Shown here: one piece after another, positions 10,550 to 18,415 of the stretch
How the letters are laid out: each line of letters starts with the position of its first letter
How positions within the stretch are numbered: position 1 is the stretch's first letter
Assembly: GCA_026986785.1 (NCBI GenBank)
Contig: JALSNW010000029.1
Coordinates: forward strand, 1 to 35,075
Direction of reading: 5' to 3'
Length of the DNA: 35,075 nt
DNA from: Deltaproteobacteria bacterium
Lineage (GTDB): Bacteria; Desulfobacterota; Dissulfuribacteria; Dissulfuribacterales; QOAL01
The notes under the pieces: generated by a model
What the model saw: only the letters and a program-made list of their open reading frames with translations
Database searches by the model: none
What the model was told of the DNA's origin: nothing
Translations under genes and position numbers: made by a program

Positions 10550-10981
10550 GTGAAGCTCAATGAGATAATAGACAGGCTTCCAAACCATGATTTCTTGAAG
10601 GTATCGATAGATACATCGATTCCCGACCTGACCGAACTGGTCAGGGAAAACAGGGGGGTCAGGAGTATCTATGTGGAAGACAGAGATAAGAGAATAGTAG
10701 GGGAGATATCTCTGGGTAGTCTTGTCAAGGTGGTAACTGGCAAGAGGCAATGTGCAACCAGGCTCAGCACCAGGGATCTTCTTTCCTGTATCACCTGCCG
10801 GACGGCCCGGGATATAATGGATAAGAAGTTGATATCTGCCAGTTTGGACGAGGATGTGGAAGAGGTAATCATGAAGTTTATTAGGAACGATATCAAGGAA
10901 ATGCCCGTGCTGGATCAGGACGGCAGGATCATAAAGAATATAGGGGTGTTGGATCTCTGGGCAATTGCCGAGTCCAGATGA
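10550..10981 (+). CDS. two-CBS-domain protein, possible antiporter regulator
   Basis: A soluble 143-residue protein of two tandem CBS motifs (about residues 10-65 and 82-140), recognisable by RSIYVEDRDKRIVGEISLGSL and DIKEMPVLDQDGRIIKNIGVLDL. CBS pairs bind adenine nucleotides or SAM and commonly gate transporters or enzymes. The start is GTG at 10550 behind AGAGGTG. The gene follows the antiporter on the same strand with no terminator visible between them, so the pair is probably cotranscribed, and the CBS protein may sense cell energy state for the exchanger. That link is inference. Confidence 0.83.
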   Translation: MKLNEIIDRLPNHDFLKVSIDTSIPDLTELVRENRGVRSIYVEDRDKRIVGEISLGSLVKVVTGKRQCATRLSTRDLLSCITCRTARDIMDKKLISASLDEDVEEVIMKFIRNDIKEMPVLDQDGRIIKNIGVLDLWAIAESR

Positions 10982-10985
10982 AATG

Positions 10986-11034
10986 GGAAAAAGATTTCCG
11001 TGGAAAATATTTTCTCAATGGGAAAATATTTTCC
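10986..11034. promoter_or_regulatory. Cluster of three GGAAA-N4-TTTCC palindromes
   Basis: Three imperfect or perfect 14-bp palindromes lie at 10986-10999 (GGAAAAAGATTTCC), 11002-11015 (GGAAAATATTTTCT) and 11021-11034 (GGAAAATATTTTCC, perfect). The last two are spaced 19 bp start to start, close to two helical turns, as expected for a repeated dimer-binding operator. The same bases could instead fold copy 2 on copy 3 as a hairpin followed by a T-rich stretch, giving a weak terminator for the CBS gene. They lie 120 bases upstream of the DUF3135 gene. Confidence 0.5.
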
Positions 11035-11155
11035 ATTTCTTTTGTTGTGTCTTTATCTTGTCCTGATTCCTCTATGATTTTACCCTTTTTTTAAGGAAGA
11101 TAAGGTACGGTGATTGCTTTTACTTAATCAAAAATGAGGGGAGATTCAGAGTAAG

Positions 11156-11548
11156 ATGTCTAAAAATAAGGCAGTTACTGTGGACTATGAGGAGCTTTGT
11201 AGGCTTTTTGAGTTGGATCCAGACAGGTTCGAGCAGACGAGAAAGGAACTGATTGAAGAAGAGATCTGTCAGCGGCCTCCAGAGGTCCAGGACAGGCTCA
11301 GAAAGTTTCAATGGAGTTTGGACATGAAGCGTAAAAAGTGCAAGAATGCCCTTGAGGCCTGTTTCATGTTCCACAAGATGTTAATGGATAGTGTATATGG
11401 TGAGAATGGCCTCCTCAGGAATCTTGAAAGGTTATTGGAGGTAGCCAAGGGTATCAAGGCCAGTCACGACCCTGTTTCTCCCACTGTAGAGACAAAGATA
11501 TTGCATTTCCCAATGGAACAAAAAAACAGGCGGATCAACTGCAGTTAG
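11156..11548 (+). CDS. DUF3135 family protein
   Basis: A 130-residue soluble, charged, helical protein. The segment YEELCRLFELDPDRFEQTR, then a basic amphipathic stretch RLRKFQWSLDMKRKKCKNALEAC and FHKMLMDSV, follows the DUF3135 pattern (a D-P-E-x-F-E start, an R-L-x-x-x-Q-W-x-x-D centre and a K-N-P/A-L-x-A-C end). No function is established for that family. The ATG at 11156 has GGGGAG about 13 bases upstream. It is transcribed alone, convergent with murJ, with only 13 bases between the two stop codons. Confidence 0.8.
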   Translation: MSKNKAVTVDYEELCRLFELDPDRFEQTRKELIEEEICQRPPEVQDRLRKFQWSLDMKRKKCKNALEACFMFHKMLMDSVYGENGLLRNLERLLEVAKGIKASHDPVSPTVETKILHFPMEQKNRRINCS

Positions 11549-11561
11549 GTTTTTTTCTATA

Positions 11562-13163
11562 TCAGCGGGCCTTATGGAAAAGGCGGATAAGGGCCTGGAG
11601 GATGTCTTTGGCTTCCTTTAGATCCATTATCATTACCCCTGTAACATATACTACAATCCCTACCACTATGCTGACAGATACCTGGACCAAAAGGCCCGCT
11701 GTTTTTTCCCCCAGGTATGTCCATATAGCAGTAAAGTAGACTGCAACTGCCATGAAGGCAGAGGCACATGCTATCTTTAAAAAGGCAGCAATGAGTCTTC
11801 TTGCAGGATAGCCACCTGTCTTTTTGTACAAGATCACGGCCAGGAATAGAAAGTTGAAGATCATAGTTATGGAGGTGGAAAGCGCGATAGCCCTGTGTTG
11901 AAAGCTCTCCAGGGTGAAAAGTATTATGACAACGTTGGCCCCTACCGTAAGAAAACTGCCGATTACTGGCCACTTGGTATCATCGAGTGCATAGTACACA
12001 GGTACGATGATCTTGACAGCAGAATAGGCTATCAGGCCTATAGAGTAAAACTTCAAGGCCTGTGCAGTCATCAGTGTGTCAAACTGTGTGAAGTGTCCAT
12101 GTCTGAATATGAGGCCTATTATCGGTTCTGCCAGTAGCCACAGTCCTGTCGCTGCGGGAAGGGTCAGGGCAAAGGCGAGTATCAATGCAGAGACAAGGGT
12201 GTCTCCCAGGTCCTTGGATGCCCCTTGTGTAGCCTGTTTGGCAACCATGGGAAGGGTAGCCACAGACAGGGCTACCCCAAAGAGCCCAATGGGGAACTGC
12301 ATGAGCCTGAAGGCATAATTTAGCCATGCCACACTGCCTTCTGCACAGCGGGATGCAAAGTTCGTATTTACGAAGATATTTATCTGGGTGGCAGAAAGTC
12401 CAATTATGGCAGGGATGATCAACCTACCCACCTTCAGTAGTCCAGGGTCCCGAAGATCCAAAATAGGTCTGATTCTGAAACCTTCTCTCCTGAAGCAAGG
12501 CATCTGAATAAGGAGCTGTAGCCCTCCCCCTGCCAACGTGCCTATGGCCATGCCATATATTGCAGGATAACCAAGGGCAGGGATGGAGAGGGCAAGCCCA
12601 CCGCCAATTATTATGGAACCCAGGTTGAAGCAACTGGACGCAAAGGCAGGGACGAAGAAGTATCCCCTGGTGTTCAATAGTCCCATGACGAGGGCCGATA
12701 TGGAGATGAGCAACAAGAAAGGGAACATGATCTGCGTTAACGCTGTGGCCAGCTGGATCTTGCCTGGTATCTGGACAAATTCCGGGGCCATGATCATGAC
12801 AAGGTCCTTGGAAAAGTAGATCCCAAGGAGACAAATGATGGAGATGATGATGGTTATGGATGTGAGCACATTGTTTACAAGTCTATGGGTGGCCTCCAGG
12901 TCTTTCTTTTCCTGATATTCGGTAAAAACTGTGACAAAGGCAGAGCTCAAGGCCCCTTCTGCAAAGAGATCCCTGAGCAGATTTGGTATCCTGAAGGCGA
13001 CTACGAAGGCATCCATGGAGGTACCTGCACCAAACAGCCCGGCCAGGACCTGTTCCCGTACAAGGCCTAGGAGCCTGGAGAGAAATACAGCAGCACTGAC
13101 GGATTTTGCAGACCTTGCTATCTTGGTGGCTGAAGAAGAAGGATTTGACGACATGATGGCCAT
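11562..13163 (-). CDS. murJ: lipid II flippase
   Basis: MurJ/MviN of the MOP superfamily moves lipid-linked peptidoglycan precursor from the inner to the outer face of the cytoplasmic membrane. The 533-residue protein has about 14 hydrophobic segments. The family signature near the N-terminus is intact: SRLLGLVREQVLAGLFGAG followed by FRIPNLLRDLFAEGALSSAF, including the arginine and acidic residues of the substrate cavity. The gene starts 9 bases after the stop of the cysM-cysS fusion, so the two are cotranscribed. No clear Shine-Dalgarno precedes either the ATG at 13163 or the one at 13154, which suggests translational coupling. Confidence 0.95.
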   Translation of the reverse strand: MAIMSSNPSSSATKIARSAKSVSAAVFLSRLLGLVREQVLAGLFGAGTSMDAFVVAFRIPNLLRDLFAEGALSSAFVTVFTEYQEKKDLEATHRLVNNVLTSITIIISIICLLGIYFSKDLVMIMAPEFVQIPGKIQLATALTQIMFPFLLLISISALVMGLLNTRGYFFVPAFASSCFNLGSIIIGGGLALSIPALGYPAIYGMAIGTLAGGGLQLLIQMPCFRREGFRIRPILDLRDPGLLKVGRLIIPAIIGLSATQINIFVNTNFASRCAEGSVAWLNYAFRLMQFPIGLFGVALSVATLPMVAKQATQGASKDLGDTLVSALILAFALTLPAATGLWLLAEPIIGLIFRHGHFTQFDTLMTAQALKFYSIGLIAYSAVKIIVPVYYALDDTKWPVIGSFLTVGANVVIILFTLESFQHRAIALSTSITMIFNFLFLAVILYKKTGGYPARRLIAAFLKIACASAFMAVAVYFTAIWTYLGEKTAGLLVQVSVSIVVGIVVYVTGVMIMDLKEAKDILQALIRLFHKAR

Positions 13164-13172
13164 GTTCAGGGC

Positions 13173-15545
13173 CTATTGGCCTGAACTTTTTTCTTTGCCG
13201 GATATGAATCTCAACCGCGGGCCATTTGCCGTGTCTATCAGCTCTATCCCGAGTGCGAGTAGCCTTTTTCTGATTCGATCAGCATCTTGAAATCTCTTTT
13301 CCTGTCTTGCGATCTGGCGTTTTTCTATCAATGCCGAGGCCTCGGGCGACAATTTTTTGCTGGTAAGATCGAATTCCAGCACCCCTACTATCGAGTCAAA
13401 TGCCCTGAAGGTCTTGGCAATGGTAATGGCATCGTTCGCATTGACCTTTCCCTTTGCAATCAGGGGATTTATGTTCCGTATAAATGTAAAGATTGTGCCA
13501 AAGGCTGCCGAGGTATTCAGATCGTCGCATATCGCTGAAAAAAAATTCTTATCAAGTCTGTCTATGGCCTTTTGGATCTCTGTTGATACTGGTTCCTCTG
13601 GCCTCAGGAACAGACAAGTGTTTATGTCCGATTTGAAGGCATCGATTCTCGAAAGCCCACGGCAGGCATCTGTCAATGCTTTGTAGGAAAAAGTGACAGG
13701 TTTTCTATAGTATGAGCGAAGTAGGAAAAAACGGATCTGCCGGCCTGAAAATCCTGCTTCCATCAGGTCCTTCACTGTTATGATATTTTTGTTCTTGGGG
13801 CTCATCTTCCTGCCATTGACAAGAATCAGTTCACAGTGGAGCCAGTATCTTGCCAGATCCTTTCCGGTTAGGGCCTTGGCAATGGCCGTTTCATTTTCAT
13901 GGTGGGGGAAGATGAGGTTCGTTCCACTGGTGTGTATGTCAAAGAAATCACCCAGGTATTTCATGGCCATTGCCGCACATTCGACATGCCAGCCTGGTCG
14001 TGCTTGGCCCCATGGCGTGCTATAGCCGATCCCTCTTTTCAGTTCATCCAGATTTACCCGTTTGAACAACGTGAAGTCATAGGGGCTGTCTTTTTCATAG
14101 TCATCCAGGTCCACTGTCCTGCCTATATCTATACCTTTGAGATCTATCTTGGAAAACCTTCCGTAGTCTGGAAGCTTTGAGATGTCAAAATAGACAGAAC
14201 CGTGACGTTCATAGGCAAAGCCTTGTTCAATCAGTCTCTTGGTGGTTTCTATCATCTCAGACACGTGGTGGCTGGCCCTGGGATAGTAATCAGCGGGGAG
14301 ACATCTTAATTGGGATAGGTCTTCGAAAAAAGAATTGGTAAATTCCGTGGTCAGTTCCTCGAGCGGGCGATTTTGTCTGATTGCCTCACTTATGGTTCGG
14401 TCATCCATGTCGGTTATATTCATTACATGGGTGATTTCGTAGCCCAGGTATCGAAGGGTGCGTTTCAAGAGGTCTGCAGATAATACCCTTCTTGCCATGG
14501 ATAGGTCCATGTGTTCACAGGCAGTAGGCCCACACGAGTAGATTCCAGCACGTCCAGGCTTTAGTGGTTCGAAGATCTCCTTTTTCCTGGTGGACGTATT
14601 GATGAATCGAAGTACTTCACCCTGGTCTTCATCATGTTCTTCTGGGAAGGAAAATAGGGTGGTGCTGAGATAGCGTTCCCCCCCATCTGGCAGGATCGCC
14701 ACTATAGTACCCGAATCCATGCCTGCTGCCTGGCGTATGGCTATGGCAACGGCAGCTCCAGAGCTCATACCGGCAAAGATCCCCTCTTCCCGTGCAAGCC
14801 GCCTGGCAGTTTCAAATGCCTCTTCGTCAGGGCAATTGACTATGTCGTCGGGTAGACGTTTGTCAAATATACCGGGCCGGTAGGACTCCTTCATGTTTTT
14901 CAGGCCCTGGATGGCATGCCCGAGAAAGGGTTCAACCCCTATGATTTTCACATCAGGGGATAGTTCTCGAAAGCGCTTTACTATCCCCATCAGTGTCCCT
15001 GTAGTGCCCATGGTGGAGATTATTGCATCAACACTGCCCCCTGTCTGATCCCATATCTCCTGGGCAGTATATAGATAATGGGTCTTCCAGTTGTCAGGGT
15101 TATTGAATTGATCAGTGAGGTAATATCTTTCCGGCTGTTCCCTGAAAAGTTTATAGACTGTCTCAATAGCTCCATCAGTTCCAAGGCGTGCCGGGGTGAG
15201 CAAGATCTCTGCCCCATAGGCCCTCATGATTTTTCTTCTCTCAAGACTTGCCGCCTCACTCATGGCAATCAGGCAGCGGTAGCCCTTGACCGCACAGACA
15301 AGGGCCAGGCCTATACCTGTATTTCCACTGCTTGCCTCGAGTACTATCCTGTCTTTCGTGAGTTCTCCACGGCGTTCTGCAGATTCTATCATGTTGAGGG
15401 CAATACGATCCTTTATGGAGCCACCCGGGTTAAAGGACTCGAGCTTTACCAGTATGGTGACGTCTTTGAAGGGGTTTAGACGCCTCAGGGGTACCAGAGG
15501 GGTATTTCCTATGAGATCGAGTATGTTTTTAGCACGGTTTTCCAT
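13173..15545 (-). CDS. cysM-cysS: CysM-type cysteine synthase fused to divergent cysteinyl-tRNA synthetase
   Basis: A 790-residue two-enzyme fusion. Residues 1 to about 305 are an O-acetylserine sulfhydrylase with PLP lysine Lys45 (PGGSIKDR), SSGNTG (72-77) and PDGGERYLST. DQFNNPDN and the STMGTTGTLMG loop match CysM rather than CysK; CysM enzymes can use thiosulfate. Residues 312-790 are a class I cysteinyl-tRNA synthetase. The zinc ligands are kept: Cys338 in CGPT, Cys523 in GWHVEC, and the His and Glu of FPHHENE (548-552). Both catalytic signatures are altered: the HIGH position reads MDLS (EHMDLSMARR) and KMSKS reads KMSPK (580-584). The DALR-type and C-terminal regions are present. Start ATG 15545, weak Shine-Dalgarno. 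Each half is clearly recognisable; whether the synthetase half still charges tRNA-Cys is open. Confidence 0.92.
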   Translation of the reverse strand: MENRAKNILDLIGNTPLVPLRRLNPFKDVTILVKLESFNPGGSIKDRIALNMIESAERRGELTKDRIVLEASSGNTGIGLALVCAVKGYRCLIAMSEAASLERRKIMRAYGAEILLTPARLGTDGAIETVYKLFREQPERYYLTDQFNNPDNWKTHYLYTAQEIWDQTGGSVDAIISTMGTTGTLMGIVKRFRELSPDVKIIGVEPFLGHAIQGLKNMKESYRPGIFDKRLPDDIVNCPDEEAFETARRLAREEGIFAGMSSGAAVAIAIRQAAGMDSGTIVAILPDGGERYLSTTLFSFPEEHDEDQGEVLRFINTSTRKKEIFEPLKPGRAGIYSCGPTACEHMDLSMARRVLSADLLKRTLRYLGYEITHVMNITDMDDRTISEAIRQNRPLEELTTEFTNSFFEDLSQLRCLPADYYPRASHHVSEMIETTKRLIEQGFAYERHGSVYFDISKLPDYGRFSKIDLKGIDIGRTVDLDDYEKDSPYDFTLFKRVNLDELKRGIGYSTPWGQARPGWHVECAAMAMKYLGDFFDIHTSGTNLIFPHHENETAIAKALTGKDLARYWLHCELILVNGRKMSPKNKNIITVKDLMEAGFSGRQIRFFLLRSYYRKPVTFSYKALTDACRGLSRIDAFKSDINTCLFLRPEEPVSTEIQKAIDRLDKNFFSAICDDLNTSAAFGTIFTFIRNINPLIAKGKVNANDAITIAKTFRAFDSIVGVLEFDLTSKKLSPEASALIEKRQIARQEKRFQDADRIRKRLLALGIELIDTANGPRLRFISGKEKSSGQ

Positions 15546-15886
15546 GGTGGATAATTTTTACACTTTGGAGATTGGTTTGTCATTAGTTTCAGTCATTATG
15601 GTTGTCTCCATCTTGTCCTTGGACGTGGACAGGCCAACCAAAGATCCATTTATTTCATGGACGAGGATGCAGGCTGGGAAAAGTGAAGTTGACAAAAGTG
15701 TTAATTTGAGAAACAATTCTTTTGGTCTTCTGTAACGATTATGTCATGATCTTCTGACGGTTCAAATATTGCTCATTCAAGAGGGGCCTATGGGAGTTTC
15801 AGTTCTCATCTCGACAACAAATAGCCAAAAGAAGCAGTTCTGTTCTATCTTACTTGGAGGAGGGATTGCCAGCTTGATGAGGCACC
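15546..15886. other. Divergent intergenic region between cysM-cysS and the dikinase pair
   Basis: 341 bases with no credible gene. It should hold the promoters of both divergent transcripts. One plus-strand candidate is listed separately; I found no convincing minus-strand promoter. At its right end a strong GGAGGAGGG (15856-15864) is set for a 12-codon ORF (15877-15915, peptide MRHHEKDKKKTS) that overlaps the dikinase start in another frame. Confidence 0.5.
15689..15717 (+). promoter_or_regulatory. Candidate promoter for the dikinase-like pair
   Basis: A perfect -35 box TTGACA (15689-15694), a 17-base spacer and AACAAT (15712-15717, 4 of 6 to the -10 consensus). It lies about 170 bases upstream of the first dikinase-like gene. 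The -10 box is weak. Confidence 0.35.
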
Positions 15887-18394
15887 ATGAGAAAGACAAG
15901 AAAAAGACCTCTTAGACGAACATTCCAGTATTTCAGGAATATCCTGGACCTCAATAACCAGATTCTGGAGGAGATTGCCCATGCAGAACGGGTGCTCGGG
16001 GGCAACTATCTCTTCGATAGGGCCTTTTTGGTGGATTTTGTCACCACTGTTTGTGAGACCACCAGAAAGGTCGTTTTCAATCTCAATAGCCTGACCAATG
16101 GTCATTATCTTGTCCTCTTCGACAGACTGGAATCGTTGAGATGTATCCTTGAGGACATTCTCTCTGGAGGCACAGGTTCTCTTGGAGATGAACTGACCCT
16201 CTCATACCGGGATATAAATCGCGATCTCGACGAGGTGGTGGGCTCCAAGAACGCCAACCTTGCAGATATGCACAACAACTTCCAGGTGAACATACCACGT
16301 GGGTTTGCCATAACGGTTGCAGCTTACAATCTTTTTCTCGAGGCCAATGATATAATCCCCAAGATAAAAAAGATATACGAGAAGGTCTCCGATGCAGATG
16401 CAATCGAGAAAGAGGTGAGGGCAGTGTTCAAAGAATCTGCCGTGCCAGAGGAGATGGCAGAGGCTGTAAAGGTGGCACTCGAAGATCTATACCAGGAAAT
16501 CGGGGCATTTTCAAAGCTTGCAATTCGCAGCAGTGCCATTGGTGAAGACACGGAAAGGAGTTTTGCCGGCCAGTTTCATACTGTTTTGAATGTCTCTTCT
16601 GAAGACCTGTTCGATGCGTACAAAGAGGTGATCATGGCCAGGTTCATGCCAGAGGTCATGAACTATCTCGGAAGAGACAGGGACCTTTCTTCTAACCCGG
16701 TGGCCGTTGGGGTTCAGGAGATGATAGATGCTGCTGTTTCAGGCGTGGCCTATACCAGAGAGCCCCTTGGGGAGCACAAGGATTGCCTCGTCATTGGTGC
16801 TGTAGAGGGACTTGGCGAGAGCTTGGTAGGTGGTCATCTGAGTGGCGAACACTATGTGCTCAAGCGTCTATATCCCTTCCCCCTTGTGTTGAGCTTCATA
16901 TCCGAGAAACCCTCGGACCACAGGTTGCCCGATGGCAAGCGAGCCCTCGATCAGACTACGGCCCATTTGAAAAGGGGCTCTTCCCTGCTCACCACAAAGG
17001 ACCTGAAAACTATTGCCGAGACAGCCATGTTGTGCGAGAAGGCCTTTGGTACTCCTCGCGACATGGAATGGGCCCTTGACAACGAGGGCAGGCTGACAAT
17101 GCTCCAGAACAGGCTTCTTGCCATTCAAGTTGCCCCGAAGCCAATGGATGCAGACATAGAAAAGATCATAGAGGGCTTCCCTGTGCTATTGGATGGCCTT
17201 GGTCATACAGCTCAGCTCGGGGTGGCATCGGGGAAGGTTGTCCATGTTGACCCGGATGGTGACTTGGAAAAGGTGCCTGTTGGGGCCATCGTGGTTTCCA
17301 GGTACGCCCATCCAAGGTTGAGTCGCGTACTCAAGAAGGCAGGAGCGATTATAACGGATGTGGGGAGCTCTACGGGACATCTCGCCACCATTGCCAGGGA
17401 ATACAGGGTACCGGCAATCTTCGGCACTGGAAAGGCTACATCGGTTCTGGAAGATGGGATGGAGGTGACTGTGGATGCCGATGAGAGAAAGGTCTATCTG
17501 GGGATAATAGAAGAGCTGGTGGAGCAAGAGGCAAGGCGTGACTGGGAGTACATGGAAGAACCAGAGATCAAGGCCCTCAGAAGGATTCTCAGTTATGTGG
17601 CCCCTCTCTACATGGTCGATCCAGGGGCCAGTGATTTTGTCCCTGAAAATTGCAAGACCATTCATGATATCATCCATTTTTCTCATATAAAGGCGGTTGA
17701 TTCCTTGATCGAGCAATTTTCTTCTGTCAAGGAGATAGAGGGAGAAAGGGCCTTTGAATTAGAGGCCGATCTCCCGATAAAGATCACCATAATCGACATA
17801 GGAGATGGGGTGGAAGCAGAGGAAGGGGGCAGCCAGATCGAGGTGGGACAGATTCTTAGCGTGCCGATGAATGCCCTATTGAAAGGCCTTTTGAGACAGG
17901 ATGCCTGGGACAGGGAGCCTGCCCCCTTTGCAATTGGCGACCTTTTCTCCAGTATGACCCGGCCGGTGAGCATGTTGACTAATCCCCCTGAATACTCGGG
18001 CCAGAATCTGGCCATAGTAGGCAGGGAATATATGAACCTGAGCCTGCTGCTCGGCTATCATTACAATGTAATAGATTCCTTTGTCAGCCATGAGCCTGAT
18101 AAGAATTACATATACTTTCGTTTCGCAGGTGGATTTGCAGAAGAGTCCAAGAGGAGAAAAAGGGTCGAGCTCATAAGATGGATACTTGAAACCCTTGGTT
18201 TCAAGACAGAAGTGAGGAAGGATGTAGTCATAGGGAAAATCAAGGGGATAGAAAATCATAACCTGCTCACAGTGCTTCAGCATATCGGGGAACTGATCGC
18301 GTTTACCAGACAGCTCGATGTGAGGATGGCGGATGAAGATGCGGTTGAACGGTTCTACGATGGTTTCCTGGACTTGTGCCGGGAGTGCACTTAA
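15887..18394 (+). CDS. PEP-synthase-like ATP-grasp/phosphohistidine protein, paralogue 1
   Basis: An 835-residue cytoplasmic protein. A helical N-terminus (1-105) is followed by the PPDK/PEP-synthase ATP-grasp region, with VGSKNANLADM (118-128), the nucleotide-binding LAIRSSAIGEDTERSFAGQF (211-230) and DMEWALD (392-398). The swivelling phosphohistidine domain has His498 in DVGSSTGHLATIARE. PEP synthase would next have its PEP/pyruvate barrel; I see none of that barrel's motifs. Instead there is a C-terminal region of about 280 residues with CKTIHDI (589-595), LEADLP (625-630), GREYMNL and YIYFRFAGG. By family logic it should autophosphorylate on His498 from ATP; the acceptor is unknown, and PEP synthesis is doubtful. 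ATG 15887 has GAGG only 4 bases before it. Paralogue 2 starts 22 bases after its stop. Confidence 0.8.
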   Translation: MRKTRKRPLRRTFQYFRNILDLNNQILEEIAHAERVLGGNYLFDRAFLVDFVTTVCETTRKVVFNLNSLTNGHYLVLFDRLESLRCILEDILSGGTGSLGDELTLSYRDINRDLDEVVGSKNANLADMHNNFQVNIPRGFAITVAAYNLFLEANDIIPKIKKIYEKVSDADAIEKEVRAVFKESAVPEEMAEAVKVALEDLYQEIGAFSKLAIRSSAIGEDTERSFAGQFHTVLNVSSEDLFDAYKEVIMARFMPEVMNYLGRDRDLSSNPVAVGVQEMIDAAVSGVAYTREPLGEHKDCLVIGAVEGLGESLVGGHLSGEHYVLKRLYPFPLVLSFISEKPSDHRLPDGKRALDQTTAHLKRGSSLLTTKDLKTIAETAMLCEKAFGTPRDMEWALDNEGRLTMLQNRLLAIQVAPKPMDADIEKIIEGFPVLLDGLGHTAQLGVASGKVVHVDPDGDLEKVPVGAIVVSRYAHPRLSRVLKKAGAIITDVGSSTGHLATIAREYRVPAIFGTGKATSVLEDGMEVTVDADERKVYLGIIEELVEQEARRDWEYMEEPEIKALRRILSYVAPLYMVDPGASDFVPENCKTIHDIIHFSHIKAVDSLIEQFSSVKEIEGERAFELEADLPIKITIIDIGDGVEAEEGGSQIEVGQILSVPMNALLKGLLRQDAWDREPAPFAIGDLFSSMTRPVSMLTNPPEYSGQNLAIVGREYMNLSLLLGYHYNVIDSFVSHEPDKNYIYFRFAGGFAEESKRRKRVELIRWILETLGFKTEVRKDVVIGKIKGIENHNLLTVLQHIGELIAFTRQLDVRMADEDAVERFYDGFLDLCRECT

Positions 18395-18415
18395 CAATCG
18401 GGGGCACATTTATAG

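Noticed and set aside
15736-15876. Continuation of plus-strand frames from inside cysM-cysS into the intergenic region as a gene
   Set aside because: The frames start as antisense of the cysteine synthase domain and end at random in the gap, with no domain or ribosome site.
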